A stretch of 64,000 nucleotides of DNA from an archaeon. GTDB taxonomy: Archaea > Iainarchaeota > Iainarchaeia > Iainarchaeales > CSSED10-239. The DNA lies in the NCBI GenBank assembly GCA_023230325.1, contig JALNXN010000001.1:62001-126000 (forward strand), in the 5' to 3' direction. This document shows positions 61,063-64,000 of the stretch, piece by piece; position 1 is the stretch's first letter; the number at the start of each line of letters is the position of its first letter. The notes under the pieces are model-generated. The model was not told the DNA's origin. It did no database searches and worked only from the letters and a program-made list of their open reading frames with translations. The translations under genes were made by a program, and so were the position numbers.

Positions 61063-61739
61063 GTTGTATTTTCTCCTACGTCGGTAATGCATAACTCTAC
61101 ATCCTTACAGGTAATATCATCAAATAATCCATCATCATTGTTACATACAAAATCTTTACAAGAATATATTGAATTTTTTTTCTCACAAGGTATAATGTAG
61201 TAATCTAATTTTCCATTATTTATTTTTTTAATAAACAAAAGAGTTGTGTCTATACTTTTTACTTTTAGAGGATCATAGATCCCTACATCTTTTTTTTCTA
61301 GAAAGTTATATTTTCCAGTATCTAAATCATATTCTGATTCATAGAAAGTAAAGTTTCCTTCAAAGTCAATATCATAGGCTGCATAGATCTTTTTATTTTT
61401 TTGATCAGTAATTGCAATTATTAGTTTTTTGTTAAGTGAAGAATTGATGTTGGGATTTTCATAATCATATTGTGCAATATTAAATTTATAATTTATATTA
61501 AATATGTTTGAAGAGCCTTGATTAGTTTTAATTGTTTTTGGAATTTTTATATATTTTATGGAGCAGTAACTTTTTCCATCAATCCCTGATTTTAGCTCTT
61601 TGCCAATCTTGTAGGTTAATTCAAAACTTTGTCTTGTTTTTAAATTTGCATTTACTGTGTTTAGAAAAAATAGCATAATTGCTGCTATTGCTGTAACAAA
61701 GATTAATAAATTTAATTTTGATAAGGTAAATTCAAACAT
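61059..61739 (-). CDS. Pilin-cluster surface protein, 226 aa
   Basis: A single N-terminal helix (residues about 8-30, LNLLIFVTAIAAIMLFFLNTV) directly follows a short head MFEFTLSK, as in mature pilins, though no KGQ-like site is present. The outer domain has Cys-rich C-terminal segments (IPCEKKNSIYSCKDFVCNN and DITCKDVELC). Disulfide-stabilised minor pilin is likely. It overlaps the next gene by four bases. Confidence 0.6.
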   Translation of the reverse strand: MFEFTLSKLNLLIFVTAIAAIMLFFLNTVNANLKTRQSFELTYKIGKELKSGIDGKSYCSIKYIKIPKTIKTNQGSSNIFNINYKFNIAQYDYENPNINSSLNKKLIIAITDQKNKKIYAAYDIDFEGNFTFYESEYDLDTGKYNFLEKKDVGIYDPLKVKSIDTTLLFIKKINNGKLDYYIIPCEKKNSIYSCKDFVCNNDDGLFDDITCKDVELCITDVGENTT

Positions 61740-61747
61740 ATCTTATT

Positions 61748-62353
61748 TCACTTTTTTTTAAGAAGGCAAATAACAGTCGTGCTTGCACTCTCTTGATTTG
61801 CTCTGTAAATCTTATATCTACCTAAGGGGATGTTTCCTTGGTTATCTTTTGTTAGCCCTTTTGGATTTATTATCATATAATCTTCTTCAAGTATATCTTC
61901 GTCCCCACATTCTGAAAGTTTAGTTGCAAAGTTAACAGTTGAGGGAAGATGTGTGCAGATTGGTTCTATTGGGTATTTATAATCATCATCTTTTTGATAT
62001 TTATATTCAAGTAATAGGCAATTAGAACCTGTTCCACAGTAGGCACTACATTTACCTGAGTCTTCATAAGTATTTAGTTGCACAAACTCATACTTTTCAT
62101 TAAAGCAAGCCTTTGTTCTAAAATCTACATCTCTGTAAGTTAAATCTGAACCTAAGGTAACATCTCTTAAGGCAGTTACAAGTTCGCTAAAGTTTTGTCT
62201 TTTATTTCCAAGGCATGTGTTTTCTGAAAGGTTGTTTAGGGCATAGGTTCCTGCAAGAATAACAAAGGCCATAACAATAATTGCAACCAGTAGTTCAAAG
62301 GGAGCACTTACTTGTGCTTTATCTTTTTTGATTGTGGATAATATCTTTTGCAT
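61748..62353 (-). CDS. Type IV pilin-like protein, Cys-rich
   Basis: I start at ATG 62353 because MQKILSTIKKDKAQVSAPFE begins a proper class III signal (DKA|Q), while the longer frame reads AT-rich leader. The helix is LLVAIIVMAFVILAGTYAL. The 175-residue outer domain has about nine Cys (for example GKCSAYCGTGSNCLL), suggesting several disulfides. It has its own promoter, the 32-bp element at 62425, and leads the downstream pilin genes. Confidence 0.75.
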   Translation of the reverse strand: MQKILSTIKKDKAQVSAPFELLVAIIVMAFVILAGTYALNNLSENTCLGNKRQNFSELVTALRDVTLGSDLTYRDVDFRTKACFNEKYEFVQLNTYEDSGKCSAYCGTGSNCLLLEYKYQKDDDYKYPIEPICTHLPSTVNFATKLSECGDEDILEEDYMIINPKGLTKDNQGNIPLGRYKIYRANQESASTTVICLLKKK

Positions 62354-62424
62354 AATACTTAAATATAAAAAGAAGTAATTAAAAAGCTTTTTGATTTTTA
62401 GTGTTTTTAAATATTTTATGAAAA

Positions 62425-62456
62425 TAAAATAATTTATAAAAGTAAATTGTAATTGA
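62425..62456 (-). promoter_or_regulatory. Duplicated promoter element, copy 1
   Basis: A 32-base sequence identical to 63121-63152. On the minus strand it reads CAATTTACTTTTATAAATTA, with the TATA-like CTTTTATAAA about 85 bases before the pilin start at 62353. The copy at 63121 stands in the same relation to the pilin gene at 63018. Confidence 0.6.
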
Positions 62457-62461
62457 AACAA

Positions 62462-63018
62462 TCATCTTTTTGGAAATAGGATACATACTTTTATGCTATT
62501 GTCAAGATCTTTAAAATCATCTAAATCTTTAATTATTGAGAAAAAATCATCTTCATCATTTGATCCACCAGCAAGACCATTATATCCTAAACTTACTTCT
62601 ATACTTTCTTTATAATCACAAATAACACCAATTTTGTAATCTTCTTTTGTACTCTTTAAATATATTGTTCGTTTATAACTTGAAGTACTAGGATCACTAA
62701 ATGTGTTACCAATTAGATCCGTTGGAACTACTACGTAAACTTGATCTCTGTCTACATCAAGTCCATCAGTCAAACTTGTTGCAGAAATAGAATCCTTATA
62801 TTTAAATTTTAATGTGTCTGTGTAACCTAAGCTACCAGTAGTATTAATTTGTGCTTTTATGGAATGTTCTATAACTAAATTTATATTTTTCAACTTAGGG
62901 TCAGGACTTACAGGTAATACTGCAATTAAAAAAGAAAGTAAAATTAAAATCATTATAGGTAATATAAATATTTGGAAGTTTGAAAGGCCCTTTTCTTTTG
63001 ATTTATTAAATTTAACAT
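62462..63018 (-). pseudogene. Frameshifted pilin paralogue
   Basis: The C-terminal 125 residues are nearly identical to the pilin at 63416 (LDVDRDQVYVVVPTDLIGNT shared). ATG 63018 gives MLNLINQK, matching MSNLINQK of the intact copy, but the frame then fails; the homologous frame (EKGLSNFQIFILPIM) is reached only by a -1 shift in CAAAAGAAAAGG near 62990-62998. Otherwise translation from ATG 62953 would give a protein without the prepilin site. A pseudogene, phase-variable gene or sequencing slip are all possible. Confidence 0.7.
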
Positions 63019-63120
63019 ATTTATTCTCTTTTTTTATATTAATATAATTATATTTAAAATTTAAGACAAAACATATTTAAATGTATTTTAGATGTATAAT
63101 TTTTATAAGACATTAAAAAT

Positions 63121-63152
63121 TAAAATAATTTATAAAAGTAAATTGTAATTGA
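63121..63152 (-). promoter_or_regulatory. Duplicated promoter element, copy 2
   Basis: Exact 32-base twin of 62425-62456, with TATA-like CTTTTATAAA on the minus strand, about 110 bases before the frameshifted pilin start. It supports independent transcription of that gene. Confidence 0.6.
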
Positions 63153-63168
63153 TATTATACATTTATGC

Positions 63169-63375
63169 TTATTTTAAAGGTTGGGTAACACCTTGATTTG
63201 GGAGGTTTGCTTGTTTTGCTGAGGCTTTAACTGATTTGTTAAACATTGGTTTTACAATTGCAATTAGGACAACTGCAACAATAGCAATTATAATTAGAAA
63301 GAAGATACTGTTTGACTCTGCTTGAGCTTTGTTATCCTCTAAGATACTTTTAAACTTTAATTTTATTTTATTCAT
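63169..63375 (-). CDS. Small type IV pilin-like protein, 68 aa
   Basis: The product reads NKIKLKFKSILEDNKAQAESNS with the KA|Q processing site, then the helix IFFLIIIAIVAVVLIAIVKPMF and a short 20-residue basic/Gln tail. The near absence of an outer domain resembles small archaeal or Flp-type pilins that form thin filaments. It follows the main pilin by 40 bases. Confidence 0.7.
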   Translation of the reverse strand: MNKIKLKFKSILEDNKAQAESNSIFFLIIIAIVAVVLIAIVKPMFNKSVKASAKQANLPNQGVTQPLK

Positions 63376-63415
63376 AATATTTCTCTTCTTTCTAAATTAT
63401 ATTTTTTATAAGTTA

Positions 63416-63973
63416 CTATCCTCTCTTTGGAAATAGGATACAAACTTTTATGCTATTGTCAAGATCTTTAAAATCATCTAAATCTTTAATTATTGAGAAA
63501 AAATCATCTTCATTATTTGGTCCACCAGTAAGACCATTATATCCTAAACTTACTTCTATACTTTCTTTATAATCACAAATAACACCAATTTTGTAATCTG
63601 CTTTTGTACTCTTTAAATATTTTGTTTGTTTATAACTTGAAGTACTAGGATCACTAAATGTGTTACCAATTAGATCCGTTGGAACTACTACATAAACTTG
63701 GTCTCTGTCTACATCAATTCCATCAGCCACACCTGTTGCTGAGATTGAATCATCTTTTTTAAATTTTAATGTGTCTGTGTAATTTAAACTACCAGCATTA
63801 TTAATTTGTGTTTTTGCATATTGTTGTGCAGAATCACTTGGACTTTTACCTATTGAAAAGTTACCCATGATAATTGGCATTAGAACACCAAGTAAAGCTA
63901 AAGCAACTACAGCTGCAATTAATAATTGAAAGGTTGAAAAAGCTTGACCTTTTTGATTAATTAAATTTGACAT
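63416..63973 (-). CDS. Type IV pilin (major-pilin candidate)
   Basis: The 185-aa product begins MSNLINQKGQAFSTFQLLIA, a clear class III signal with KG|Q, followed by AVVALALLGVLMPIIMG. The outer domain includes DVDRDQVYVVVPTDL and paired Cys (GVICDYKE and KVCILFPKRG). AGGAGG precedes the ATG, the strongest ribosome site in the cluster, fitting an abundant pilin. It has a nearly identical but frameshifted neighbour at 62462. The promoter lies beyond the window edge. Confidence 0.82.
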   Translation of the reverse strand: MSNLINQKGQAFSTFQLLIAAVVALALLGVLMPIIMGNFSIGKSPSDSAQQYAKTQINNAGSLNYTDTLKFKKDDSISATGVADGIDVDRDQVYVVVPTDLIGNTFSDPSTSSYKQTKYLKSTKADYKIGVICDYKESIEVSLGYNGLTGGPNNEDDFFSIIKDLDDFKDLDNSIKVCILFPKRG

Positions 63974-64000
63974 ATTATTTTCCTCCTAGAATAAATATTA

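Overview
This window reads as a chromosome piece from a very AT-rich, small-genome archaeon, most likely a DPANN lineage (Woesearchaeota/Pacearchaeota-like). The support is archaeal-style SRP RNA and RNase P RNA, a tRNA-Tyr with an intron after the anticodon, FEN1 with a C-terminal PCNA box, deoxyhypusine synthase, ribosomal proteins eL40 and an eL41-like peptide, class III (archaeal type IV pilin) signal peptides and TATA-like boxes. Threonyl- and lysyl-tRNA synthetases are of the bacterial kind. The 16S rRNA (28966-30459) ends in GGATCACCTCCT, and many genes use the shifted Shine-Dalgarno word GTGATT, which pairs with its ATCAC. The lineage is inferred; no database was searched.

Layout. 0-6 kb is an accessory zone: single genes (GNAT, methyltransferase, NlpC/P60-like, Kazal inhibitor), a decayed IS transposase, a PIN remnant, a tRNA-Ser with broken pairing and a displaced tRNA-Ser 3' half. 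6-12 kb holds an M49 (DPP III-like) peptidase, tRNA-Leu, a DUF134/NifX-like/DUF5320 operon and thrS. 12-28 kb is core: SRP RNA, ftsZ, a DEDDh exonuclease, a polyamine/hypusine operon (deoxyhypusine synthase, PLP decarboxylase, agmatinase plus two unknowns), a thioredoxin-CcdA fusion, a site-2 protease, fen, eL40 and a large Ig-like surface protein. 28-35 kb carries tRNA-Glu, an eL41-like gene, 16S rRNA with a processing stem and tRNA-Ala but no 23S, rnpB, a thymidine kinase split by a 1010-bp insertion, and tRNA-Tyr.

35-39.5 kb looks like a cassette array: one- or two-gene modules (unknown, VOC+GNAT, toxin-antitoxin, MccF-like peptidase, panD+GNAT), each followed by a related intergenic element of about 42 nt. 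39.6-49 kb has TspO, a ZIP transporter, an ABC exporter, an esterase, an 808-residue protein built of about 69 decapeptide repeats, a DsbA-like protein, a CPBP protease, and an ArsR regulator with a perfect 22-bp operator next to a glutaredoxin. 49-53 kb is a tight lysS/zinc finger/DHH/SPOUT-like operon. 53-64 kb is a cell-surface region: a 1666-residue secreted membrane-anchored protein followed by a cluster of type IV pilin-like genes with a recent duplication, one copy of which is frameshifted.

The points most worth following are the cassette-like array, the split tdk, panD with an in-frame stop beside a GNAT gene, the decapeptide solenoid, the polyamine decarboxylase lacking its usual Cys, and the tRNA-Ser anomalies.
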